64,000 bases of DNA from Girardinichthys multiradiatus (Eukaryota > Chordata > Actinopteri > Cyprinodontiformes > Goodeidae): contig NC_061804.1 in the NCBI RefSeq assembly GCF_021462225.1, positions 41,231,975 to 41,295,974 of the forward strand, given 5' to 3'. The translations under genes and the position numbers were made by a program. Below are positions 10,765-23,199 of this stretch, piece by piece (the stretch's first letter is position 1; each line of letters opens with the position of its first letter). The notes under the pieces were generated by a model. It did not search any database and was not told the DNA's origin. It saw only the letters and a program-made list of their open reading frames with translations.

Positions 10765-12330
10765 GACATTTCAGAATGAGAATCAGCTTTATTGCCAAGT
10801 TTGTACAGAAATACAAGGAATTTGACTCTGGTAAACTGCTCTCAATAATAAAGAATATATGTTTAAATGTACATATATACACAAATGACTTTACAATAGA
10901 ATATAATGCAAGATCAGTCCAAGAATGCATGGTGTTGTTCTGGACCTCTGACTGTCAAGTGTTTATCAGAGAAATAGCCTGGGAGAAGAAACTGTCTCTG
11001 TGGCAGCTGGTTTTAGCAGACAGCGCTCTGTAGCGCCACCTGACGGTAAAAGTCTAAACAGTTTGTGTGCAGGGTGTGTGGGGTCTGCAGATATTTTAGC
11101 CGCCCTTTTCCTGACCCTAGACCTGTATAAGTCGTGGATAGAGGGAAGTTAAGCCATGATGATTCTCTCTGCAGACCCGATTGTTCGTTGCAGTCTGGAC
11201 CTGTCCTGTTTTGTGGATGAGCCAAACCACCCTGAGATGGACAAAGACAGGACAGACTGAATGATGGCTGTAGAAGATGACCAGCCGCTCCTGTGGAAGG
11301 TTGTACTTCTTGAGTTGTCTCAGGAAGTACAGTCTCTCCTGGGCTTTCTTCTGAACATTGTCTGTGTGTGAGAACCATCTCAGTTTTCGAGAAATGGTGG
11401 TTCCTAGGAACCGAAAGTGGTCCACAGCAGATACAGTGTTGCTGAGGATGGCCAGGGGGGTATGCGGGGGTGGTGTTCTCCAAAAGTCCACCATCATCTA
11501 AACAGTCTTGTGTGGGTTAAGGTCCAGGTGGTTCTGACCACACCAGTGTACCAGCCGATCCACCTCCTGTCTGTATGCAGACTCATCACTGTCCTGGATC
11601 AGTCCAATAACAGTGGTGTCATCTAAAAAGTTCAGGAGTTTCACAGACGGGTACGCTGAGATGCAGCCATTTGTGTAGAGGGAGAAGAGGAGCGGGGAGA
11701 TAACACACCCCTGGGGGGAACCGGTATTGATGGCTCTTGTGTGGGAGAAGATGCTCCCCAGCCTCACTTGCTGTCAGTCAAGGAGCTGGTAATCAACTGA
11801 CAGGTGAAGATCAGCACTGCGGGCTGGGTGAGTTTATGGTTGAGGATGTTTGGGTTGATAGTGTTGAAGGCTGAGCTGAAGTCCACAAGGATCCCTGGGT
11901 GGTCGAGGTGTTGCAGGATGAAGTGTAGTCCCAAGTTGACTGAATCATCTGCCAACCTTTTGCCCATCAGGCAAACTGCAGGGGTTCCAGCAGGGGGCCT
12001 GTGATGTCCTTCAGGTGCTTCAACACCAGCCGCTCAAAGGATTTCATGACCACAGATGCCAGGGCTACAGGCCTGTAGTCATTTAATCTTGTGATGGTGG
12101 GTTTCTTGGGTACTGGGATGACGGTGGAGCGTTTGAAGCAGGAGGGAACCTCCCACAACTCTAGTGACTTGTTGAAGATCTCAGTGAAGATGGGTGCCAG
12201 TTGGTCGGTGCAGGCTCTCATGGGGAGACATTATCAGATCCTGAGACTTCCTTGTTTTCAGGCGCTAAAAGAGCCTATTTACATCTTCCTCTGAGATCCT
12301 AACTGCAGGAAGAGGGTTTGAAAGTAGGGG
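10765..12330 (-). pseudogene. Rex1/CR1-like LINE relic, reverse transcriptase and 3' end
   Basis: Four minus-strand fragments in order (12221-11967, 11967-11764, 11767-11498, 11497-11117) cover a reverse transcriptase broken by frameshifts and stops. Landmarks are [55 protein letters not shown], then FLDDTTVIG where FADDT is expected, and FRFLGTTIS. The same order is seen in the better-preserved copy at 40303-42111. The 3' end at about 10765-10800 has the matching CTTGGCAATAAAGCTGATTC signature. The catalytic box has A changed to L. The element is dead. Confidence 0.75.
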
Positions 12331-12424
12331 GATAGTTGGTGTATTGCAAGTATTTAATTTAATTGCAACAATTATGAACCATGGCAGCATGAGTCAGATG
12401 ATGCATGGGTTCTCACCGGGTACT

Positions 12425-12660
12425 TCGGCTTTGTCCAACAGTCCAAAGACATGCTTGTTAGGTTAATGGGTCTCTCTAAATTGCCCTTAGGTGTATGAAT
12501 GAGTGTGTGCATGGTTGTTTATGTGTTGCCCAGCGATGGACTGGCGACCGGTCCAGGGTGTACCCTGCCTCTCGCCCATAGACTGCTGGAGATAGGCACC
12601 AGCTCCCCTGTGACCCACTATGGAATAAACGGTAGAAAATGACTGACTGACTGCAACAAT
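12425..12660 (+). repeat. Dispersed fish repeat, copy 2
   Basis: Inverted partner of 5915-6275, sharing CTCTAAATTGCCCTTAGGTG, the block around GGTGTACCCTGCCTCTCGCC and the CCACTATGGAATAAACGGTA end followed by short tgac repeats. The element's 5' part is shorter here. Confidence 0.55.
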
Positions 12661-13191
12661 TATAAACAGACAAGACTTCAGGGGAAATTAATTATTTGAA
12701 GAATTCATGTTAAAATGTCAAATAGTTTGTACACTAGGGGTATTATTATTTAATCTACTCATGATTTCACAAATTTGCTCAATTACAAAGAAATAAAAAG
12801 TCATTTTTACAGAAATTTCATTTATTGTGGACAGACAGAATACTAACTGAAAATCCAGAACTTTAAATCCCAGATATGAACCATCAGCCACAATCCTTTT
12901 AACTCAAACCTTTTTTTTTATCTGAAAAACATGTCCATCGTTGCCCTTTATCAATCATTCAGTTAACTATTATTTAATCATTTTAAAAGAAATGAATTCG
13001 TATTGTGACAGAGAGTCCTACTGAGTACAATAGATGTGGATGTGACATATACACATTGTATATACATTTTTATGAACCATGGCAGCAGGAGTCAGATGGT
13101 GAGGGTGATGGCTTCCTACCGGTAGTTACTATCACAGTACTGTCCAAGTGACTGTCCAGGTGCTGTGTCTGTAAGTGTGCACAAATGACTC
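12661..13191 (-). other. slc8a2: Probable 3' UTR and downstream flank of slc8a2
   Basis: This AT-rich stretch lies directly after the slc8a2 stop codon on the minus strand, with no repeat signature. A minus-strand AATAAA at 12821-12826, about 370 bases past the stop, is a possible polyadenylation signal. The 3' UTR may be longer, since NCX messages often carry long ones. Confidence 0.4.
12821..12826 (-). terminator. slc8a2: Candidate polyadenylation signal of slc8a2
   Basis: TTTATT on the plus strand reads AATAAA on the minus strand, 366 bases after the stop codon. Other AT-rich hexamers nearby could serve as well, so this is only a candidate. Confidence 0.25.
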
Positions 13192-13568
13192 TCAGAATCC
13201 TTGTATATGGCAATAGGCCTCCAGGCTGGAGAAGAGGATGTACAGAAACCAGAGTCCGAAGAAGAGCAGTGAAGTAAGAATTTTGGGAATCCGTGGGCCC
13301 CCGAGTTCACCTCCTATGGATGGCCTTCTACGTAGCATCAGTACTCCCATACTGAAGAATGCAAAAATAGTGAAGAGTGTGACCGAGAAGGCCAAGGAAC
13401 CAGGGTCAACACGGAAGACCTTGCCTTTCACCTCCCAGTACACTGCAGCCACAGACCAGGCCAAACCAATTCCCAAAAACACATTCACTGCATTGCTTCC
13501 CGTCACATTTCCCACAGATGCATCTGCATACTGGTCCTGAGTGGCAGCCACTTTACTGGCAAACGTGT
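13192..13568 (-). CDS. slc8a2: slc8a2 coding exon 12 (last): alpha-2 repeat and C-terminus
   Basis: Begins after a cttag acceptor with the second and third bases of the aspartate codon of GTSLP|DTFASK and runs to TGA at 13194-13192. It encodes about residues 797-921: [20 protein letters not shown] and NAVNVFLG of the alpha-2 repeat (the ion-binding helix region), the last membrane segments, the cytosolic [14 protein letters not shown] turn, and the conserved EAYCHIQGF end. Splitting the alpha-2 repeat between two exons at this aspartate fits the standard NCX gene structure. Confidence 0.95.
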
Positions 13569-16500
13569 CTAAGATAAAACAAAAAGTTAGAAAGGTATTA
13601 AATAAATCAGTTAATTCTAATGTTTTTTTTTTTTTCTTTTTAATGTGGAACACAAGAACAGACTTAAAGGAATACTTAAAAATTGTATGAGATTCTGTTA
13701 AAATATTACAAGCACATGCATTAGACAACTCTCATTGCATCTATATTTAGTATTAATCCAGACTGAAACTACTATCTGAAACAACACCTACCCAAACATA
13801 TCATTGTGGTTTATGCTAACGCTATTTTATGAACCTTTGTCACGTTTTTACTGGGTGGTTATTTATGGACCATCAGTGATTTTCCTGTGTGACACATATA
13901 CTGACAACATGTAAAACATTTATCTCTCAGGCATCCAGTGAGCATTTTTTTGTGTTGGGATACATCTAAATAATCTCTAAATGGACCAATGATAACTAGG
14001 CAAAAAGTGGAATCTATCTGGTATAACATTTTTTTTCATCTAAATTTGCGTTTCAAATGTTTGTTAGAAGTCTAAACATAAACCTGTTTAGGCTGAGAAT
14101 GAGCTGGACCTCGTGATGACTGACACGTCTTTGGTTGATGAGCTGCTCCAGGTAAGATATTAATTGCTTACAAATTTTTAACAGAACCTCACTTCACAAA
14201 TTCTGAACTATCAAGGTAAGTAAGGTTTGCCAGAATAAGGATGTATTCACCAGGAAGTGAAGTTCCTAGCGCCACAAAGACCACCGCAGTGACAGTATCT
14301 CTGAGGCCAACAGTGCAGCCAAAATGGGAAGCAAGGTCTCCGATGAGAGCAGTTAAGGCACCGATGACAGAGATGGACACAATGAAGCACGCCCAACCAT
14401 TCCAGCACTTGGTGGGTGGGACAAAAGCAAATAAAAGTTTCCAGAAAATGCAAAGAATGTGCATAAAATAGTCGAAGCAGCTGGGCCTCCTTCGCTCCTG
14501 TCCCTCCTCATCATCATTACCTGTATAAAGAAGACATGATGAATCTGAGAGCAAGAAAACACAGACCCATAACAAAATAGGATTGCATTATCAGTTGTGG
14601 TCTCAAGATCCATTATAATTATTTGCTTGCCACATATAAATATGTAATCACATGGTGATCAATTAGTATTAGATTAGCATGTGATATCGTAAAAAATAAC
14701 ACACAACATAAAAAAGACAACTGCTCAGGAAAGAAGAGTCCTTGAACTGAAAGAAAAGCAGATGATGCAGGAATGTGTGTTTGCTGCCATCCCAATAAAA
14801 CATATACATAAAGAGGAGTGCTGGAAGAGACCAGCATATTTCCACTGATGATACAGGGCAGCATGTCAGGAGCAGAGCAGATGGTAGACATTTTTCAGGA
14901 TACTATGGCAATAATCAAGTCACTGAGAAGAGACATTAAAACTAATTTCCATCCAATAAATTGTGGAAGAGATTAAAAGATGCATTGGAACCTCAATGGT
15001 AAAGAATGTTACTTTCATTTGTAAAGTCTCTACTACTACTAAATGTGATGCAAAAAATGGAAGCAAGGGTAAATCATTTCAAAATGTTTTCCACACATTT
15101 ATCCTGTAAAATTCAACTGAAAACCAATCTATTAGAAGGCAAAAAGGGAATAATAAATTTGCAATAACCCAGTTGCATAAGTGAGCACATCGTTAACTAA
15201 TACTTTGTTGAAGCACCTTTGTTTCAATTTTCCACACCGTGACAATATTTACTCATTCTTTCAAAAGTCCTCAATACTTTTCACATTGTGAGGACATCTC
15301 TTGTCCACAGCCTTGTTTAGGCAACTATGTAGATTGTCTATTAGATTCAGTTCTGGAATCTGGCTCCAGTATTCCAAAACTTGAATTTTCCTCTCATGAA
15401 GTCATTCTCTTGTTTTTATTTGATTTGGATGTATGCTTGGTCTAAAGGGATGCTGAAATTAAAATTGAAATAAAACGTTTTTGCAGGCAGCTTAAGGTTT
15501 TGGTGCAAAACAGACTAGTATCTGGAACTGTTCATAATGTCGTCTTGTCATCTTGACAAAAACCCAAGTTCCATCCGAAGAAAAGTAACCACAGGGCATA
15601 ATGCTGCTACCACTGTGATTCACTGTGGGTATTGTATTATTTCAGTGATGTATGGTGTTGTTTCTAGCTTCAGTTTTATTTATAGAGCATCAATTCACAA
15701 CACATGTCGTCTCAAGGCACTTCACAAAGTCATTTCAATCGAATCATCCAGATTTCAAGTCAAGTAAATACATTCCAATTAATCCTAACTATCAAACAGT
15801 GCAGTCAGATTCACTTTATTATTCAAATTGGTTAAAAGTTTTTCTGTCTAAGGAAACCCAGCAGATTGCATCGAGTCAGTGACTTGCAGCATTCACTCCT
15901 CCTGGATGAGTGACCTGAACATGAACAGGGCAAATTTCGAGAGGAAAAACAGCTGTTTCACTGAATACAGAATTCCTATCACTTCAGCTTTTATTGTATA
16001 CAGCCGAACAACCTTATAGATATGATGATTGTTTGGTAGACTGTTTAGCGTAAACATTACATACAGCATAAAAAATACTTTTAAGTTCAAACAACTACTG
16101 ACCTGCACTGACTGTGACTGCTTCGATGAACTGCTCCTTCCATGAGCGAGTGCCGATCACTCCCGCTAGATTTGTGTCTTTAAGGAGTTGGTCCACAGTG
16201 TTCTGTTGAAATATAAGAATCAGGTTAGGGAGTAGTAGTCAGAACTCACATGGAGGTGAACAGATGAGCGTCAGAGTTACCCTTTTTGGCCCTAATCAGC
16301 TTATACTATAAACAATGTAACTTAAATGTAAAAAAACATTGCAAACCTTAATAAGGGTGCTCTATTTCTATTTAATGTTTTATTGCTCACACAGCACAGA
16401 CTGCAACACACAGAGAGGCACAGTACTGTATATACAATTATAGTGCAAGAGAACAACTGAAACAGAATACAGGTGCGTTGCAAAAGTATTGACAGAAACT

Positions 16501-19500
16501 TTTCATACTTTGCCACGGTACTAACATGTTGTTCAATGTATTTTATTTGGATTTTATGTGATAGACCAGTACAAAGTAGTAGAATGTTGTGAAGCAGAAG
16601 AAAACTGATTGAGGTCATTTTCAAACTTTCCCAAATGAAAATCTGAAAAGTGTGGCATGCATTTGTATTTAGCTTCAATAAGACAATACTATGTAGAGCC
16701 ACCTTTCACTACAGTTAAAGCTGCAAGTCTTTTGGGGTATATCTCCACCAGCTTTACATATCTACAGACTGACAGTTTGTCAAGCTCAGTCAGACTGGAT
16801 GGAGAGCACCTCCAGGGGATTATCCTTTGGATTTAGGTCTGAACTTTGACTGGACCATTTTAACCCTCCTGTAGTCCCTGAGGGGTCGCATGGACCCCTT
16901 GTGCGCTACTCGAGTTTTCCCATGTCTCTTTTGTGGTTTTCCCACACGCTGGGCTACAGGGAGCCCTCCACGTCACATTTCCGACCACTGCCCTAGATTT
17001 TTGGTTCTGTTGGGGTCAGAGCAACCCTGCGTGCAGTTCTTTCTGGTGCCTCCCATGACATTTGCCTCACCCTTTACTAGCGCTTAGCTAGAAATGCGGG
17101 AGGGTTAAAGCATGTATGCTTTGATCTATACCATATTGTAGCTCTGGCAGTGTGTTTAAGGCAGTTGTACGGCTGAAATCTCTAGAGTCTTTAGCAGCCT
17201 CTAACTGATTTTCTTCCCTGTCCATGCTGAAGAACATGCCCAACAGCATGATGGGGCCACCACCGTGTTTCACCATTGGGGATGATGTGCTCAGGGACAT
17301 CAGCAGGTTCAGTTTTCCACATAGTTTTTTTTTATGTTTTGAGGTCCAATCCTGCTTTAAACTTCCCCAGAATTTTCTCCCTGACCTGTCTGCTGCGTTG
17401 CTTGGTTTTCATGATGTTGTTTGTTCGCAAATGTTCTCTAACAAACCCCTGATGCCAGAAACAGAACAGCTGCATTCATATGGAGATTAAATCATACTAA
17501 CTTATACTCAAATAATAAAATGAATGCTTTTGCAAGGCACTCTAGATACAGGCATGGATTTATTCTGGTGATCAGAAGAGTAATATAAGATTCTAATAAG
17601 AAGTCACACAAAGTATGTTGAAAGAAACTGTACCTGGTCTATGACTCCATTCGGAGTCTGATGCAATAGAGGGGATCACATGGTTAATAAAGCAGGACAT
17701 GCTGTACACTGAAACGTTTAGTTGTAGTAGGTCTTTTTTAGTACACGTTGCTCAAAATATAAATATTGACCCAAGACATCTAAAAAAAAGTTATCCGGCT
17801 CTCACATTACTATGCACAACGTCAAAGAATAGCCAAATATGCAGTTTACTTTTAAAGCACAATAACTTTTTCACTGAGGCACACACCTTAAAATCACAGG
17901 CCTCTTTAATGATGACTTGTAATCTGCTGTGCTCTCCTAGAATAGGTTTACCCATCTCAGAAATTCTCCTAGCCTCTTCCTCCTCAGGAGTCGGATTGCC
18001 TGTTAGAGGGTACAAACGTTAATTTATGTCTGTTATATCATTTATTGCAACATTAAACCTCATCATGCTGAAGCCTGAGGAACACAAACAAACATACTTG
18101 CACACACATGCAGAATATTCAAAGGTGCCTTTGTAGCGTTAAAGTAGACAGAATGTCTTGTTTAATGTGACAGTTTTGTTGGATTTAGTCACAAACAGAA
18201 CTTTTATTGCAAACTCTGCTTGTGACTAGCCTGGGAGAAAGGGAGTATGTAGTGCACACAAACTTCAGATTTAGCTTTCAGATTTGGCCTTTTTTTTACC
18301 TGGTCTGGTAAAAAAATAAATCTATGAGTGACCTGTGGCAGAAAGAACCAAGCACATATTCGTCTACCAAGAGAGAAGTGAATTCAGGGTGGTTCCAAGA
18401 AGGATGTCTGACCCAGAAACAGTTTTTCACTCATATTGTGGTGGTGTTAGAGCTGACAGATGAAAGCTGTTTCACAATCTGGCTCATCTGTCTTTTTACT
18501 TCCCCCTCTTAGATAAAAATTGACACTGAATTTCATTGAGATTTCTAAGAGACTGACCGACTCGTCATAATACTTTAATAATTTATTACTATTATGAACA
18601 CTCATATTCCTGTCATAAAATTTTCAATTTTAGAGTATAGAGAAGAATTAGTGAAATATCTTTGTTGTTTTACTTCGCTGTTTTTACTGCCAGAATGAAT
18701 CAGGTCTTAGGGTGACCAATACAATTCAATTAAATTCAATTCAATTTATTTATATAGCGCCAATTCACAACACATGTTGTCTCAAGGCACTTCACAACAG
18801 TCAGGTACATACATTCCAATTAATCCTAACCATTGAACAGTGCAGTCAGATTCAGTTATTTATTCAAATTGGTTAAAAGTTTTTCTATCTAAGGAAACCC
18901 AGCAGATTGCATCCAGTAAGTGACTTGCAGCATTCACTCCTCCTGGATGAGCATGTAGAGACAGTGGACAGTCACTGGCGTTGACTTTGCAGCAATCCCT
19001 CATACTGAGCATGCATGTAGCGACAGTGGAGAGGAAAAACTCCCTTTTAACAGGAAGAAACGTCCAGCAGAACCAGGCTCAGAGTGAGCAGCCATCTGCC
19101 ACGACCGACTGGGGGTTTGAGAGAACAGAGCAGACACAAAAAGAATACAGAAGCACTGATCCAGGAGTACTTTCTATGGGAAGGAAAAGTAAATGTTAAT
19201 GGATGTAGCTCCTTTAGTTGTTTCACCTAGAAAGAAAGAACAGATAAACTCTGAGCCAGTTTTCAAGGTTAGAGTCTGAAAGAGAGCACATAGAGTTTGT
19301 TACAGTTAAGCTCAGTCAATCGCCACGTCTAGGAGAGAGAAAGAGTTAAACACTAAAAGACAGGGCTATGTGGATTATCGGTAGACGGTGAGCATTAAGT
19401 TGTTGCCAGCAGAAGCTCGGACGATGCCCCTCTCCAGAAAGGTGTCACAGGTAGACACAGAGCCAGGCCAGGTGTAGCTTCTAGGAAGAGAAAAGAGAGA

Positions 19501-22500
19501 ACAAAGTTAAAAGTTGAAATAACAGCCAATAATGCAAAATTGGAGAGTAGTGTGAGAATGTAACGAAGAGGGTGAAAGTGGTCGTTATGTCCTCCAGGAG
19601 CCTAAGCCTATAGCAGCATAACTACACAGATAGTTTCAGTTCAGATTATTTAGTTAAACAGCGCTTATTTACAACAATGTTGTCTCAAGGCACCCCACAA
19701 AGGGTCCCACTGATGGTCATTGTTATACTAAAAACCACAAGGATTGGGATACCTCTCTCTGTCAGAATGATTATAACCATTGGAAAAGAGAAGGGGTCAC
19801 ACAGGTAGCAGAAATGGAGGGTGTGTTTGCACCTCAACCATAACTGAGCCAATACAATTAATTCTATGATTATGTTGATTACTAGTTCCACTGCATGATC
19901 TTTAATTGAAATATAATTAGATTTACATTGATTCTAACTCCCCAGCTGTCTTCTAGGCTCTCACAAATAATATTCTCCTTGACTATCTGAAAATGTTTGT
20001 GTTCGTCTACTTAGATGATATTCTTATCTTGAAGAGCACAGCAAGTATGTCCGCCTGGTCCTTCAACACGTGCTGGAAAGTCACCTCTAAATCAAGGCAA
20101 AAAAATGTGAATTTCACCTTCCCTCCATCACCTTTCTGGGATGCAACTTCGTGGGTGGGCAGGTTCGAGCTGACCCAGAAGAGATAAAAGCGTGGTGGAA
20201 TGGCCCATATCAGACAATCGCAAGCAGCTTCAGAGGTTCCTGGGATTTAACAATTTTTACAGAAGGTTCATAAGAAACTATAATCAGACTGTCTCTCCCC
20301 TAACCTCATTAACCTCCACTAAAACCACAAAAAAAAACCTTCTACTCGTCTGACGAAGCAGATTTGACCTTTAAAGAACTAAAGAGACATTTAACTCAAG
20401 CTCCCATTCTTGTTCAGTCTGACCCCCAGAGACAGTTCGTTTTTAGAATTGGATGCTTCAGATTTAGAGGTTGGAGCAGTAGTTTCTCAAAGATCAGAAA
20501 CTGATCAAAAACTTCACCCCTGTGCCTTCTTCTCCTGCTGGTTGTTGACTTCAGAGAGAAATTATGATGTGGGTGACCGGAAGCTTCTCGCCATAAAATT
20601 GGCTTTTGAAGAATGATGTCACTGGCTTGAGGGCGGGGAACTCTCCGTACTGGTTTGGACAGGCCATAAAAACCTTTCCTATCTCCAGTCTGCAAAACGC
20701 CTCAAAAAATATAAAACCTGATGTCTTTTCCCGTCATTTCTCTCCAGACAACAAGGGCCCACCCACACCCATCCTGCCGGCTCATTGCACAATTGGTTCA
20801 CTCAAATGTGAGATAGAGAATACAGTCAATCAAGCCCTTCAATCAGAAGCAGATCCCGTCACAGGATTTACCAATCACACCTACGTTCCAACGTCCATCC
20901 GGTCCAGACTCATCCACTGGTCTCATACCAGTCAGCTGCTCGATTGTCCTCATTAACTATAAGTTATGGTGGCCATCTATTCATAATGATGTCAGAGACT
21001 ATGTTCTTGCCTATTCTGTTGTTCCAGAAACAAAGCCAGTCAGCAACCTCCATCTGGACTTTTTCAACCAATCTCCATACCTAAACGATCCTGGTCACAC
21101 ATAGCAATGGATTTTATTTCTAAAGCTATGACCACTATCCTCACCATAATTGACCATTTTTCCAAAACCTGCCATCTCATTCCCCTTAAGGTATTTACCA
21201 CCTCCTTTCAAACAACACAACTCCTTATCAAACATGTTTTCCGCCTCCATGGAATTCCCCAGGACATAGTCTCAGACCGAGGACTACAGTTCATATCTCA
21301 GGTATGGAAACAGTTCTACTCAGCTCCCGATGCTAAGGTTAACTTTCTAACCATCTTCTGGTTTTCAACCCTGATCAAATAGCCAATCAGAACGCATGAA
21401 CCCAAAGATGGAGGCTAACCTGAGATGCGTCACTTCCGCTAATCGAGCCGACTGGAGCATCTATCCTCCCTGGGTAGCATATGCCCACAACTCGCACGTT
21501 TCCTCAGCCAATAGCCTTTCTCCATTCAAAATCTCATTAGGCTACTATCCCCTTCTTTTCCCCTCAGATGAGCGCAACATATCAGTGACTTCTGTTAACC
21601 ATCACATCCACCGCTGCAGACATGCTTGGCAGTACTTGGTTGACTGGGAGGACAGTTTTTGGGTTCCCCGAACCTTCATTTTGGATCGAACACTCATTCG
21701 GGACTTTGAGTGCTTTATTCCTTCCACTTGGATCAGTAGCTTCACCTGGTGGGCAGAGCTGAGGTGCTGAGCCATGCACACATGTGCCTAAACAGACTCT
21801 CTCTTTGAACTTAAGAGAAGCTGGGCGCTGGTCATTCAACACCTGAGTTTCAACTTTAGTAGTACCTCTAGCCAGCCAGACATCTACTTGATGTGTTTTT
21901 TTCTGTTCTCTGGGTTTTTGTGTTTTCCCTGTTCTGTGCTCCTTGTCTTAAGGTTACCACCTTGACTTTCACCAAAGAATCTGTTCCTGACGATGTGGAT
22001 CTGCCTAGCTCACAACCATTCCTCCAAGAAACCATACGACTGTCTGCTTCACGACCAGCACCCTCAAGCTTCCACCTCTGGCTCTGCTTGACACTGGATT
22101 TAATCCAGTCCGCTCATTACCACTTGAGGACTAGCGCTCTACTTCCCTCAAAGCTACTTCCTCCGAACAGGAAAGAAACCTGTCCACCTTCCACAAGCTT
22201 CGTCTGTGAACAAAGTACTCTGGCTTGACCAACACCCTGGACCTTGCCAACACCCCTACTTGCTCAATTTCCTTCGGACTCACAAGTAAGATCAACTCCA
22301 CATTTATCTCACCATCCTTCCATATCCTTTTACCTCCATTCACAATTTCTCCCCCTTTTCCCTGCCTAGTGGCTTGCTCTCCTGAATACCTGGGGCCACC
22401 CCTGAAGTTAACTTCATTTAATTAGTTTTGGAGCTAAATTGGGGCCATAAAGTTTGTTCAAAAGAAAAAAAATTTGAACCTGAAAAATAAAAGTTTGTTC

Positions 22501-23110
22501 AAAAGAAAAAAATTTGAACATGAAAAATTATTTTGAACCTCCCCCAAAAAACTTTGAAAACTGGAAAAATGTTTTGCAACTGAAAAAAATAGATCTAAAA
22601 AGTTCAAAACTACTTTTCAGATTCAAGTTTTTTTTTTTCACACTTGCAGATTTTATTTTTTCGGCTTCAAACTTCTGGCCCTGTTTTGGCATGGGGGAAA
22701 GGGCCTCAGATCATGGGGGTGTGGAATCATGACTGACAGCTCAACACAGTGGCTGAACAACATATTCCTAGTTGCTGCATTCAGGGAACGTGGGAACTGG
22801 AATTATCTGTAACACATCATCAATATTCTATATGTATGTGATTGGTTTTGAAAGATAAGATGCTTCACCGATAGAAGCAGCTTACGTGAATACACAACAG
22901 GAATCTCAGAGGAGAAAATATGATCTTTACAGATTTGCACAGCATTTTAAGGCCGTGTTGGAGATTTCCCATGCTCTCAATGTAAAGCAGAAGAACCGAC
23001 AGACTGCGCGTCGGTAGTATTCAACCGGGGCTCTAGTCGCCATGGCCTCGTCTTCATCTGTGGGCGCTAGCAGTGATCAGGTAATAATAAAAAAGCTGGT
23101 TGTCATTTTG

Positions 23111-23199
<89 letters not shown>

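Larger units (their letters stand above)
14521..16102 (-). other. slc8a2: slc8a2 intron 10
   Basis: Contains a Tc1-type non-coding relic at about 15180-15450 and an L2 tail at 15660-15900. From 14590 to 15130 I see nothing but AT-rich intron. Confidence 0.7.

Noticed and set aside
13238..13540. 100-codon plus-strand open frame over the last slc8a2 exon
   Set aside because: Antisense of conserved NCX coding sequence; no independent features.
19950..21800. Endogenous retrovirus with env
   Set aside because: Only pol and a chromodomain-like end are seen; this fits a Ty3/gypsy retrotransposon with no envelope gene.
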